Assembly: GCA_003223935.1 (NCBI GenBank)
Contig: QHXQ01000045.1
Span: forward strand, 1-53,831
From: Acidobacteriota bacterium
GTDB lineage: Bacteria; Acidobacteriota; Blastocatellia; Pyrinomonadales; Pyrinomonadaceae
Length of the DNA: 53,831 bases
Direction: 5' to 3'
The notes under the pieces were generated by a model. That model had not been told where the DNA came from. It ran no database searches and was given only the letters and a program-made list of their open reading frames with translations. Shown in pieces: positions 36,082-47,097 of this stretch (its first letter is position 1; the number at the start of each line of letters is the position of its first letter). The translations under genes and the position numbers were made by a program.

Positions 36082-37188
36082 ATGGAGCAATACACGCTCG
36101 GCATCGAAGAGGAATTTCAGATCATTGACCCGCAGACGCGCGAGTTGAAGTCGCACGTCTCAGAGATACTCGAAGAAGGGCGCATGATCCTCGGCGAGCA
36201 AGTGAAGCCCGAAATGATTCAGGCGCAGATCGAAGTGGGCACAGGGATATGCCGCAACATCGAAGAGGCGCGCAAAGACATCACGAACCTGCGCGCGATC
36301 ATCTCGTCGCTGGCGCGCAAAAAAAATCTGGCCATCGTCGCCGCTTCGACGCATCCGATCTCGCAATGGAAGGAACAGAAGATTTACGACGACCCGCATT
36401 ACGCGCTTCTAATCGAAGAGCTTCAGATGGTCGCACGCTCGCTCCTCATCTTCGGCTTGCACGTACACGTCGGCATCGCTGATCGTGATCGCCAAGTGCA
36501 CATCATGAATGCGGCGCGCTATTTTCTGCCGCACGTGCTCGCGCTCTCGACCTCTTCGCCCTTCTGGCTCGGCGTCAACACGGGGCTGAAATCTTATCGC
36601 TCCGAAGTCTTCAAAAAATTTCCGCGTACAGACATCCCCGATCACTTCGACTCGTACAGTTCATTCCAACGCTATGTTGATCTATTGCTTAAGACGAACT
36701 CGATCAGCAACCCGAAGAAAATCTGGTGGGACGTGCGCATGCACCCGAACTTCCCGACGCTTGAGTTTCGCGTCTGCGACATCCCGACGCGCGTGGACGA
36801 CACCATCGCGCTCGCGGCGCTCTTTCAAGCCATCGTCTGCAAACTCGACCGCCTGATCGAAAAGAACCTCGGCTTCCGCCTCTATCGCCGCATGTTGATT
36901 CAAGAGAACAAGTGGCGCGCGGTGCGTTACGGGCTGGAAGGCAACATGATTGATTTCGGCAAACAGAAGGAAGTGCCCACGCGCGATCTGATCCGCGAAC
37001 TGTTAGAGTTCGTGGACGACGTGCTCGACGATCTCGGCTCGCGCAAAGAGGTCGAACACATCCACACGATCCTTGAGCGCGGCACATCCGCCGACGAACA
37101 GTTGCAGGTCTTCCAGCAGACGAACGACCTCAAGGCGGTGGTTGATCGCTTGATGGAGCGGACGATTGAGAACGTGCCGATGATGTGA
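36082..37188 (+). CDS. Glutamate-cysteine ligase type 2-like carboxylate-amine ligase (GCS2/YbdK family)
   Basis: A 368-residue ATP-dependent carboxylate-amine ligase. The family signature begins at residue 6 (GIEEEFQIID, the Mg/glutamate-binding acidic cluster). STHPI near residue 92, LHVHVG near residue 130 and EFRVCDIPTR near residue 235 are further conserved-type blocks. Length matches YbdK proteins (about 370). ATG 36082 has ggag shortly upstream; an in-frame TTG at 36058 would add eight charged residues. Members can make gamma-glutamyl-cysteine weakly, but many have unknown substrates. The ATP-grasp gene upstream suggests a two-ligase peptide pathway (inference). Confidence 0.9.
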   Translation: MEQYTLGIEEEFQIIDPQTRELKSHVSEILEEGRMILGEQVKPEMIQAQIEVGTGICRNIEEARKDITNLRAIISSLARKKNLAIVAASTHPISQWKEQKIYDDPHYALLIEELQMVARSLLIFGLHVHVGIADRDRQVHIMNAARYFLPHVLALSTSSPFWLGVNTGLKSYRSEVFKKFPRTDIPDHFDSYSSFQRYVDLLLKTNSISNPKKIWWDVRMHPNFPTLEFRVCDIPTRVDDTIALAALFQAIVCKLDRLIEKNLGFRLYRRMLIQENKWRAVRYGLEGNMIDFGKQKEVPTRDLIRELLEFVDDVLDDLGSRKEVEHIHTILERGTSADEQLQVFQQTNDLKAVVDRLMERTIENVPMM

Positions 37189-37328
37189 GTGAAATAAGAG
37201 CCAGAAACAGATTTCGTTGATTGCAGTCATGCTCAAATAACGTTTGACGGCTATATCGGCCGGGCGCATACTGCGCTTGTCTAGCACAGATTCGCGGTAC
37301 TCAACTCAATCCTCAAAGGAGTAACACG

Positions 37329-38141
37329 ATGAGTCCTCATGTAACCGCCCCACTTCAACAGCAGAAGCTAAGCGCCTTACAGATAATTTTGTTGGCATTA
37401 TTCCTTGTCGTCTGTGGCTTTGGCTTCGTGTCTAGCACGGCCCAAGCGCCGCCGAAGGAGGAGCGGGAGTTTGAAGATAAAACGCCTAAACACCTGCCAA
37501 TTAAGATTACGATAAAGAATCCTGAGAAAGTGAAAGACCTGAAAAATGAGAATTGGCTGCGGGATTTGGAGATCGAGGTCGAGAATAAATCAAACAAGCC
37601 GATCTATTACTTGGGATTGTCAGTGATTCTTGACGACGTGACAACTGAAGACGGCTATCACATAGGCTTCCCGCTACGATATGGTAGAAGTGACTTGATA
37701 CTATGGACTGAGCCGCTTCAATCCGATGATGTGCCGATCAAGCCCGGTGAGACATACATCTTCAAAATCCCCGAAAATCCTCGGCTAGGATGGGAGCGCC
37801 ACGCCGCACAGCAGGACATTCCGAAGAGTGCACCGAAGAAAGTCCGAATTACATTCCAGAGCCTTAACTTTGGCGATGGTACGGGATTCGGTACTACTGA
37901 GGGCGTGCCGATTGACATCCATAAGAGTCCTTCAAATAGCTCATGTATAGGCAATGAGAAGAAAGAAAGCGTTCTATCCGCTTGGACTGGGCCGCCAAAT
38001 CAGTCTTCCATTCTTACGCTGCAACTAGCAACCATCTTTTTACCGGCAAGATTCCTGCCGGTAAATTTTTCTCCGGCGATTACGACTAAACCAACGGCTA
38101 GTGGCGCACTAACTGCTTCGGATATTTGCTGTCCCGGTTAA
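37329..38141 (+). CDS. Exported acidobacterial-type protein, N-terminal part (ends at an in-frame TAA)
   Basis: 270 residues with a signal helix (IILLALFLVVCGFGFV), then a beta-rich domain (LEIEVENKSNKPIYYLG; GDGTGFGTTEGVPI) and a segment with FLPARFLPVNF and CCPG just before the stop. A good ribosome site (aaaggag) precedes ATG 37329. I recall this arrangement from large secreted proteins of acidobacteria in which CCPG is followed by a cysteine-rich region. Here the next 77 codons in the same frame encode just such a region, so TAA 38139-38141 appears to interrupt one gene running to 39266. A/T content is higher than in neighbours. Possible explanations are a recent nonsense mutation, a sequence error, or readthrough. 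Confidence 0.7.
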   Translation: MSPHVTAPLQQQKLSALQIILLALFLVVCGFGFVSSTAQAPPKEEREFEDKTPKHLPIKITIKNPEKVKDLKNENWLRDLEIEVENKSNKPIYYLGLSVILDDVTTEDGYHIGFPLRYGRSDLILWTEPLQSDDVPIKPGETYIFKIPENPRLGWERHAAQQDIPKSAPKKVRITFQSLNFGDGTGFGTTEGVPIDIHKSPSNSSCIGNEKKESVLSAWTGPPNQSSILTLQLATIFLPARFLPVNFSPAITTKPTASGALTASDICCPG

Positions 38142-39266
38142 ATTTGCTCACACCTGACATTACGGGCAGTTAATTGCTGTGGAGAAATAAGAAAGGCATT
38201 CAGTGCGCCCTGCTCTGAGCCAAATAGTTTTTGCGCGTTAATTGATGAAGAAACAAAAGTATCGTGCAATGATGCCTTCGGCACTTACTGCATACAAGAC
38301 GATATAGCGCCTTGCTCACCGTCATCTACACCAACCCCACCGCCAACGCCGCCGCCATCCCCTGCGCCAAGCATGTCATCAACACCATGTCCCACACCAA
38401 CAGAAGCAGACTATGGGTGTCAGCCCAGCCCTCACTGTGTCCACTTCGATGGGCCGTTGTGCGAACATAATTGGACTTGTGAAGTTTGCCCTGCCGGCCA
38501 ACTGGAAGCGGATTATTGCCAATATCCAAACAGCAACGGCTGCCCACCAGAAGGCTATTATAGTAGTTACCCTGACAATGGGCATTATTGCTGTGTCCCG
38601 GTCACTCCGATACCCACACCCACGCCGACGCCTGACGACGGCGGATTTTGCTTCCCACGGAATTGCAGCACCGACAACGGGCACATCAACGGCTACTGGG
38701 ATCCAGACCTTTGCGATTGTGAGTATAGCCCCATCTTGATTGATGTCGCTGGCAATGGCTTCGCCTTGACCAACGCGCCTAACGGCGTCAACTTCGACCT
38801 CAATGTTGATGGCAGAAAAGAAAGATTATCGTGGACGGCAATAGGCTCAGACGATGCTTTCCTTGTCCTTGATCGCAACGGTAACGGGCTGATCGATAAT
38901 GGCACGGAACTATTCGGTGACATCACACCGCAGCCGCTCTCAACCACGCCAAATGGATTTCTTGCCCTCGCTGAGTACGACAAGCCACAGCAGGGCGGCA
39001 ATGGTGATGGCGTGATTGACAGCCGCGATGCGGTCTTCGCTTCATTGCGCCTGTGGCAAGATGCGAATCATGATGGTTTCTCACAACCCGAAGAGTTGCA
39101 CACGCTGCCGTCGCTCGGTGTGATGCGAATTGATCTCGACTACAAGGAGGCGCGGCGCACGGACGAGTACGGCAATCATTTCCGTTATCGAGCGAAGGTC
39201 TATGATGCGCACGGGGCGCAGGTTGGACGGTGGGCGTGGGATGTGTTCCTCGTTTCCAATAGATAA
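38142..39266 (+). pseudogene. C-terminal continuation of the 37329 gene: Cys-rich linker and calcium-binding-type domain
   Basis: The frame of the preceding gene is open without a stop from 38142 to 39266 (374 codons plus stop). It starts with a Cys-rich stretch ([31 protein letters not shown]), then a Pro/Thr linker ([16 protein letters not shown]), a second Cys-rich part and a second PTPTPTP linker. It ends in a domain with [34 protein letters not shown] and [18 protein letters not shown], Asp/Asn-rich EF-hand- or dockerin-like calcium loops. The first ATG (38373) lies inside the linker and has no ribosome site, so independent initiation is unlikely. The protein would be secreted or surface-bound; function unknown. 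Confidence 0.7.
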
Positions 39267-39282
39267 TGGTCGTCCAGAGATA

Positions 39283-39320
39283 GAACCGCCGGCAGCTTAC
39301 ACAAGCTTGCGGGCGGTTTC
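39283..39320. terminator. Terminator between convergent genes
   Basis: gaaccgccggcagctt (39283-39298) pairs imperfectly with aagcttgcgggcggtttc (39303-39320) around a 4-base loop. It lies between the stop at 39266 (+) and the amidotransferase stop at 39324 (-). Confidence 0.55.
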
Positions 39321-39323
39321 GCT

Positions 39324-40253
39324 CTAATTATACTGGAGTGCCAGTCGCAGGAAGTTCTCGAAGATGATGCGGCCGTCGCGCGATTCGTTCGGGTGCTCCC
39401 AGCGTGTGGCGCGTGTGCGGTCGTAGTCCTCGAACGATTTTTCGAGGTGGAACTGGACGGTGTAGATCAACTGCCCGTCGGTGCGCTTGACCATCATCTG
39501 ATTGCGGCAGAAGTAAGCGGTGGCGATCTGTTTGAAGCCTGCGGGCACGCGGTCGAGTTGCAGCCCATGATTCTGCCAGACGCGCAGCCGCCGCGACTCT
39601 CTCGTGTAGTCCTGCCAGAGACCTGATTCCGGGTCTTTCACGCCCGCAAAGATCGGATCGTCCAGATCGGTGATGAGGACTAAGCGATACTGATATTCGA
39701 ATGGCCGGTGCGTGCGGTTCTCGTGCTGTTCCTGTTTGTCGAGCGTGATGATGTGCGCGCCGAAGCTCAAGCCGACCAGTTGATGACCGCCGCAGATGCC
39801 GAGCACGGGCGTGCGCGTTTCGCGGATGAAGCGGGCGAAACCTTCGAGCAACGCGGGGCTGTAGAGATCAAAATCGCTGAGTGTACCGCTCAAGACAATC
39901 GCATCGGGCTGGAACTTGGTTGTAGCGGCCTCGACCTCTGACAGATGCGCGATCTGTATGTCAGGTCGTTGCACAAGGCGCTCGACGTTATTGCGTATGT
40001 TAGCCAACGCTAACTCAGCGATCTTGCGCTCACGTCGCAAGTTCGAGTCCGTGCGCCGGCCCCACTCTTGATAGGCCGTCGCAGACAGATCGCGCCGGTC
40101 GCGCAAGAGGTCGTCAACGATCAGCACGCGCGCCTGCTCGATCCGCTTCTCAATCGGTTCATAGCGACAGAACGTGCGCTGGTTGAAAGGGAAGGGCAGC
40201 GGTTCTGCTTGATCAATCGGGGTGACTCTGTTGGGTTCGAGTTCCTGCATCAT
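39324..40253 (-). CDS. Class I glutamine amidotransferase-like protein
   Basis: A 309-residue protein with a class I glutaminase fold. The nucleophile elbow is GICGGHQLVG, preceded by DAIVLSGTLSDFDLY, and the His/Glu pair is QFHLEKS near the C terminus, so the Cys-His-Glu triad is complete. It would release ammonia from glutamine for a partner synthase; no synthase domain is fused. An extended N-terminal region of about 110 residues is unusual for free-standing members. The start is uncertain: ATG 40253 or 40250 with gagg immediately ahead, versus GTG 40346, which would overlap the upstream gene. It may supply nitrogen to the ATP-grasp/GCS2 cluster about 2 kb away (inference). Confidence 0.8.
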   Translation of the reverse strand: MMQELEPNRVTPIDQAEPLPFPFNQRTFCRYEPIEKRIEQARVLIVDDLLRDRRDLSATAYQEWGRRTDSNLRRERKIAELALANIRNNVERLVQRPDIQIAHLSEVEAATTKFQPDAIVLSGTLSDFDLYSPALLEGFARFIRETRTPVLGICGGHQLVGLSFGAHIITLDKQEQHENRTHRPFEYQYRLVLITDLDDPIFAGVKDPESGLWQDYTRESRRLRVWQNHGLQLDRVPAGFKQIATAYFCRNQMMVKRTDGQLIYTVQFHLEKSFEDYDRTRATRWEHPNESRDGRIIFENFLRLALQYN

Positions 40254-40284
40254 CCTCAGTAAACGGTTACGCCTATTTAGATGT

Positions 40285-40836
40285 TTACGTGCGTCGTGAC
40301 CGTTGTTTCGTGTTCTGGTTGAACTGGGGGATAACGGTGCCGGCACCAGCCTGCTCGATCTCGCCGCGCGCCCTGCTCACCAGCAAGCGCCGCACGCGCG
40401 CACGAAACGCGCGACTGCGTGCGCCCGCTTCATGCTCAATCAGCAATAACATGCGTTGCCATGAAGATTCAAGTTCGTCCGCGAGCGGCGAGGTGCGCGT
40501 GATGTCGTACGGGACGGCGACAGCCGTGCAGCCGAGCCGCGCAAAGACCGAGAGATAGCGCGCCGTCGCCAGATCGGGACAGGACAGGCGTCTGTGTCCG
40601 ACCTTCAACTCGACGCCGAGCAGCGTGTGCTGCACAGTGACGTCTGCTTTGCTCGTCGCCTGCGGCAACTGGTACGAGCGTGTGCGTAGCGGCAGAATGC
40701 GCTCGCGGTAGAGGCGCGGCAGCCAACTCTCGCCGAGCGTCGCTTCGATCTCTGAGGCCAGCGCATCAGAGCTACCCGCCCGCGCGTTCGGTCTAACGCG
40801 CGCCGCTTGCGCCGCGACTATCTGCCCAGCAGCCAT
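40285..40836 (-). CDS. Uncharacterised protein, possible PD-(D/E)XK-type fold
   Basis: A 183-residue basic protein. The segment SKADVTVQHTLLGVELKVG (residues about 62-80) has D-xn-E-x-K on adjacent strands, the arrangement of PD-(D/E)XK nuclease-like folds; a strand/helix pair follows (ARYLSVFARLGCTAVAVPYD). The C terminus is rich in Arg, with RARVRRLLVSRARGE. The start at ATG 40836 lies just after a palindromic repeat; the open frame from 40896 is repeat-derived. Its 3' end may overlap the amidotransferase gene if that gene uses the GTG start. Nuclease activity is speculative. Confidence 0.6.
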   Translation of the reverse strand: MAAGQIVAAQAARVRPNARAGSSDALASEIEATLGESWLPRLYRERILPLRTRSYQLPQATSKADVTVQHTLLGVELKVGHRRLSCPDLATARYLSVFARLGCTAVAVPYDITRTSPLADELESSWQRMLLLIEHEAGARSRAFRARVRRLLVSRARGEIEQAGAGTVIPQFNQNTKQRSRRT

Positions 40837-40841
40837 AAAAG

Positions 40842-40912
40842 CAGTGACGAGTGACAAGTGACGAGCCGAGCCAGAGTTTAACTTGTCATTCGTCACTTGT
40901 CACTTGTCACTG
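40842..40912. repeat. Intergenic palindrome of the GTGACAAGTGACGAG word (copy 2)
   Basis: cagtgacgagtgacaagtga + cga (40842-40864) pairs with tcgtcacttgtcacttgtca + ctg (40890-40912) with one mismatch. The same word forms copy 1 at 18141-18207. Its right arm runs into the nuoN 3' end: the stop codon (40893-40895) and the last residues (VTSDK) are encoded inside the repeat. Confidence 0.75.
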
Positions 40913-42494
40913 TTCTTTGCGCCACTGCTGTCGGCGGGACGCGGAAGGCGTTGAGCAGGCGACCCGGAAAGATACCGAGGTAGAAGACGCCTAAGACGGT
41001 CAGCACGAGCGCGATGGCGATGCTCGCAGGCACGCGCGGCGGCGTCCAAGCGGTCATGCGCTCGCGGAAGAACATGACGACGACGAGGCGCAGGTAATAG
41101 TACGTTGACACCGCCGTATTGAGCACGCCGATGACGACGAGCACGGTGTACTTCGCGCTCATGCTCGACAGATTGAGTGCCGCGCGGAAGACCATCACCT
41201 TGCCCATGAAGCCGGCCGTCAGAGGCACGCCGAGCAGGCTCAACAGAAACAGCGTCAGCGTGGCGGCGAGTACGGGCGCGCGGAAGCCTATGCCGTTGTA
41301 GTCTTCGGCTTCGGTGCGCCGGTCGCCGCTACGCGCGATGAGTGTGACGACGGCGAACGCGCCGAGATTCATCACGGCATAGGCGAGCAGATAGAAGACG
41401 ACGGCGGCGACGGCTTCGGCGCGTTGCGCTTCATCGTTGGTTGCGCCCGCCGCGACGAAGCCGACGAGCGCGTAGCCTGCGTGCGCGATAGACGAATAGG
41501 CGAGCATGCGTTTGACGTTCGTCTGCACAAGCGCCGCGAGATTGCCAACCGTCATCGTGAGAATCGCCAACACGTAAAGCGCATTCACCCACACGTCATG
41601 CACCGGCGCAGCGCCGCCTGCGGTGGCGGCGACAAATGGGAAGGCGATTAGAAAGACGCGCATGAAGGCCGCAAAGCCCGCCGCTTTCGGGCCGGCGGCC
41701 ATGAAAGCTGTCACAGGCGTCGGCGCGCCTTCGTACACGTCAGGCGTCCAGACGTGGAAAGGCGCGGTGGCGATCTTAAAGCCAAAGCCGACGAGCAGCA
41801 TCGCTGCGCCGGCGTAGAGCAGCGCCGGATAGGGCAGCGTCGGGTCGCCGATCCGATCCGCGATCATTTTTAGATTGGTCGTGCCTGCACTATTCACAGT
41901 CGCCGTGCCGCCATAGACGAGCGCGATACCGTAGAGCAGAAACGCGGACGAGAACGAGCCGAGGATGAAATACTTGATCGAGGATTCGTTCGAGCGCAGG
42001 TCTGTGCGACGAAAGCCGGCCATCACGTAAGTAGAGATCGAGAGCAGTTCGAGGCCGAGAAAAATGATAACCAGATCGCCGCCCGCCGCCATCAACATCA
42101 TGCCGACCGTCGCGAACAGCAGCAACGCCTGAAACTCGCCCGCCGGCAAGTGCTCCCACTCAACCCAGATCATCGAGAGCAGCACCGTTAGCGAGGCGAC
42201 GATGATGAAGACGAGTGTGAACGACAGGCGTGTCGTGTCGAGTACGATCATGCCATTGTAAGCTTCATGCGCGACCATGGGCGTGCGCCAAAGCCAGAGA
42301 CACGACGCGGCTGCACTGATGAGACCGGCGAGCGATAGACCGCCCGTCAGCCAACGCCGGTCGCTGCGCCGGGTGAAGGCGTCAACGAGCATCACAAGGA
42401 CGCCCGCGACCGAGACGATCAGTTCCGGCGCGAGCAGCGTGAGACTCACGTCCGGGTTTGTTACTGGCAAAGTTTGTAGGGCAAGAAAGTTCAT
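40893..42494 (-). CDS. nuoN: NADH-quinone oxidoreductase subunit N
   Basis: Antiporter-like membrane subunit of complex I that takes part in proton pumping. The 533-residue protein has about 14 hydrophobic helices. Typical blocks include FLGLELLSISTYVMAG with the functional glutamate, SSIKYFILGSFSSAFLLYG, KIATAPFHVWTPDVYEGAPT (a lysine and the HxWxPDxYEG signature) and LAYSSIAHAGYALVG. The last residues are encoded by the palindromic repeat, so the natural C terminus may have been altered by its insertion. It follows the TlpA-like gene by 30 bases and is the last Nuo subunit of the operon. Confidence 0.96.
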   Translation of the reverse strand: MNFLALQTLPVTNPDVSLTLLAPELIVSVAGVLVMLVDAFTRRSDRRWLTGGLSLAGLISAAASCLWLWRTPMVAHEAYNGMIVLDTTRLSFTLVFIIVASLTVLLSMIWVEWEHLPAGEFQALLLFATVGMMLMAAGGDLVIIFLGLELLSISTYVMAGFRRTDLRSNESSIKYFILGSFSSAFLLYGIALVYGGTATVNSAGTTNLKMIADRIGDPTLPYPALLYAGAAMLLVGFGFKIATAPFHVWTPDVYEGAPTPVTAFMAAGPKAAGFAAFMRVFLIAFPFVAATAGGAAPVHDVWVNALYVLAILTMTVGNLAALVQTNVKRMLAYSSIAHAGYALVGFVAAGATNDEAQRAEAVAAVVFYLLAYAVMNLGAFAVVTLIARSGDRRTEAEDYNGIGFRAPVLAATLTLFLLSLLGVPLTAGFMGKVMVFRAALNLSSMSAKYTVLVVIGVLNTAVSTYYYLRLVVVMFFRERMTAWTPPRVPASIAIALVLTVLGVFYLGIFPGRLLNAFRVPPTAVAQRTVTSDK

Positions 42495-42524
42495 CGGCTT
42501 AATCTCGGCGCGGCGCGGGTTATG

Positions 42525-43109
42525 CTAATTCAACGCGCCCGTTTGTGTCTGCGCTTGCGCCTTGAGCAGCGCATCGAGCCGGGTGCGGATCGTTTTCTTA
42601 TATTCAATCGGATCGGGGTTCATGCCCGTATGCTTCGGCGCGGCAAACGTGCCCTGCCGGTCGAAGAAGACGATCATGGGCAGACGCAGACGTGTGCTGA
42701 ACTGCGCGAACACAGTGCGCTCCGTGTCGCGCAGCACCGGCATCGTCAGGTGGCGTGCCTTCGCATACTGGCGCAGCCATTCGTCCGCCGCCTCTTTCTG
42801 CGTCTCGATGCTGACCCACAAAAACTTCACCGGCCTATCCGCGTACTCCGCTTTCAACTCTTCGAGCGCCGTCAACTCCCACTCGCAAGGCTTGCACCAT
42901 GTCGCGCCAAAGGAGACGAGCACCACCTGCCCGTGCATCTGCGCCACGTCGTAAGTCTTGCCATCCACGCCTTTGAGTTTCAGCGTCGGCGCAGTCGTTT
43001 CGTTCGTCGCAGTCTGCGCCGAGACCGATGCGGCGATGAGTAGCAATAGTGATGCGCAGCACAGCAAGTGAACCAACAGTGACGATCTGCTTCTGCCTGT
43101 GTCGAACAT
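42525..43109 (-). CDS. TlpA/ResA-like periplasmic thioredoxin
   Basis: A 194-residue exported thiol-disulfide protein. The signal peptide (LLVHLLCCASLLLLIAASVS) is followed by a thioredoxin fold with active site WCKPC (71-75) in SFGATWCKPCEWELTALEEL and a cis-proline at RLPMIVFF. TlpA/ResA proteins keep apocytochrome CxxCH cysteines reduced for haem attachment, which fits the cytochrome-rich setting. Its place between nuoM (13-base gap) and nuoN (30-base gap) is not part of the standard complex I gene order. It is co-transcribed with them by position. Confidence 0.88.
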   Translation of the reverse strand: MFDTGRSRSSLLVHLLCCASLLLLIAASVSAQTATNETTAPTLKLKGVDGKTYDVAQMHGQVVLVSFGATWCKPCEWELTALEELKAEYADRPVKFLWVSIETQKEAADEWLRQYAKARHLTMPVLRDTERTVFAQFSTRLRLPMIVFFDRQGTFAAPKHTGMNPDPIEYKKTIRTRLDALLKAQAQTQTGALN

Positions 43110-43122
43110 AAAAGCCCAAATC

Positions 43123-44688
43123 TTAACGCTGCACCGGCGAGTTATTTTCCGCGACCGTACCGCGACTTTGCGGGGCAGCGACGCGCAGGCGCACCTCGTT
43201 GACGCTCGCTTGCGAACGGTACAGGAACGGGCGCGGGTAAGCGCCCATGTAGAGCATCAAGAAGAGCAACGGCGCAAGCAGACCCAACTCGCGCCAGTTC
43301 AGATCAGAGAGCCGCGCGTTCTTCTCGTTCGTCACGCGCCCGAACAGGACGCGCTGCAACATCCAGAGCATATAAACGGCTGCCCAGATGACGCCCGTCG
43401 CCGCGAGCATCGTGACGATGTATGAATGCTGTATGACGCCGACCGTGGCCGAAGATGTCCACATGCCGAGCATGATCAGGAATTCGCCGACGAAACCATT
43501 CAAGAGCGGCAGGCCGACGGACGAGAGCGACGTGATCACAAACACGGTCGCAAACCAAGGCATCGGCTGCGACAGTCCGCCGAACTCGTAGATCATGCGC
43601 GTGTGCCGTCGTTCATAGATCATGCCGACGATCAGGAAGAGCGCGCCGGTCGAAACGCCATGATTGAGCATCTGATAGAGCGCGCCTTGCATGCCCTGTT
43701 CGGTGAACGAGAAGAGACCCAACACCACGAAGCCCATGTGGCTGACCGACGAATAAGCGACGAGCCGCTTCACATCAGGCTGCACCATTGCCACGAGCGC
43801 GCCGTAGATGATGCCGATGACGGCGAGCGTGATCATCAGCCAAGCGAATTCTCTGGCGGCATTGGGGAAGAGTGGCAGATTGAAGCGCATCAAGCCGTAT
43901 GTGCCCATCTTCAGCAGCACGCCGGCGAGGATGACTGAACCTGCGGTCGGTGCTTCGGTGTGTGCGTCGGGCAGCCAAGTATGGAATGGAAAGAGCGGCA
44001 CTTTGATCGAGAAGGCGAGCGCAAACGCCGCAAACAACCAGAACTCCCAGCGCCCCGGATAAGCATGAGCCGTGCCGTCAGCGATGGCCTTCAGCATGAC
44101 CGTGTAGTCGAACGTGCCGAAGTGATAATAGAGCGCGATGATGCCGACGAGCATCAAGAGGCTGCCGACCGCCGTGTAGATGAAGAACTTGATCGCTGCG
44201 TAGATGCGCCGCTCGCCGCCCCAGATGCCGATCAGAAAATACATCGGCACGAGCGACGCCTCGAAGAAGAGATAAAAAAGGAGCAGATCGAGCGAGACGA
44301 AGACGCCGATCATCGCGCCTTCGAGCAGCAAGATGAACGTGTAGAAGGCGAGTCGGCGCTCGTGGATCGCATGCCAACTCGACAGGATCGAGATGGGCAC
44401 GAGCAGCGTCGTCAAGAGCACGAGCCACAGGCTGATGCCGTCCACGCCGACATGATAGCGTGCGCCTATTGCGCCGATCCAAGGCACGTCCTGCCCGAAG
44501 CGAAAGCCGGCCGCGGCGCTGTCGCCTTTGAGCAATAGGAGCGACAGCGCGAATGTCGCCGTCGAGAAGCCGAGCGCGAGCCAGCGATACTGCGTCTCTG
44601 CCTTGCGCGAGATGTAGCCGAACGCGGCGACGACGATTGCGCCGACGACCGGCAAGAGGATCAGCGTGGTGATCAGATAACGCTCCAT
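43123..44688 (-). CDS. nuoM: NADH-quinone oxidoreductase subunit M
   Basis: Proton-pumping antiporter-like subunit of complex I; 521 residues with about 14 helices. Hallmarks: YHVGVDGISLWLVLLTTLL near residue 80, FFEASLVPMYFLIGIWGG with the helix-5 glutamate, SIKVPLFPFHTWLPDAHTEA with the key lysine and HTWLPDAHTEAP signature, and LVAYSSVSHMGFVVLGLF. The product is close to the usual length of about 500. It starts 5 bases after the nuoL stop. Confidence 0.97.
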   Translation of the reverse strand: MERYLITTLILLPVVGAIVVAAFGYISRKAETQYRWLALGFSTATFALSLLLLKGDSAAAGFRFGQDVPWIGAIGARYHVGVDGISLWLVLLTTLLVPISILSSWHAIHERRLAFYTFILLLEGAMIGVFVSLDLLLFYLFFEASLVPMYFLIGIWGGERRIYAAIKFFIYTAVGSLLMLVGIIALYYHFGTFDYTVMLKAIADGTAHAYPGRWEFWLFAAFALAFSIKVPLFPFHTWLPDAHTEAPTAGSVILAGVLLKMGTYGLMRFNLPLFPNAAREFAWLMITLAVIGIIYGALVAMVQPDVKRLVAYSSVSHMGFVVLGLFSFTEQGMQGALYQMLNHGVSTGALFLIVGMIYERRHTRMIYEFGGLSQPMPWFATVFVITSLSSVGLPLLNGFVGEFLIMLGMWTSSATVGVIQHSYIVTMLAATGVIWAAVYMLWMLQRVLFGRVTNEKNARLSDLNWRELGLLAPLLFLMLYMGAYPRPFLYRSQASVNEVRLRVAAPQSRGTVAENNSPVQR

Positions 44689-44693
44689 AATTT

Positions 44694-47015
<2,322 letters not shown>

Positions 47016-47022
47016 GGTGATC

Positions 47023-47093
47023 AGTGGTTAGTGGTCGGCGGTCAGTGATCAGCAAGACAGTTTTTTAACTGGCCACCGACCACTGACCACTAT
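47023..47093. repeat. Intergenic palindrome between nuoK and nuoL
   Basis: agtggttagtggtcggcggt + c (47023-47043) pairs with the complement of ggccaccgaccactgaccac + t (47071-47091) with about three mismatches around a loop containing a T6 run. The word is AGTGGTC/CAGTGATC, unlike the other palindromes. It sits inside the nuo operon, so it is more likely an RNA-processing or attenuating element than a full terminator. Confidence 0.65.
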
Positions 47094-47097
47094 CTTC

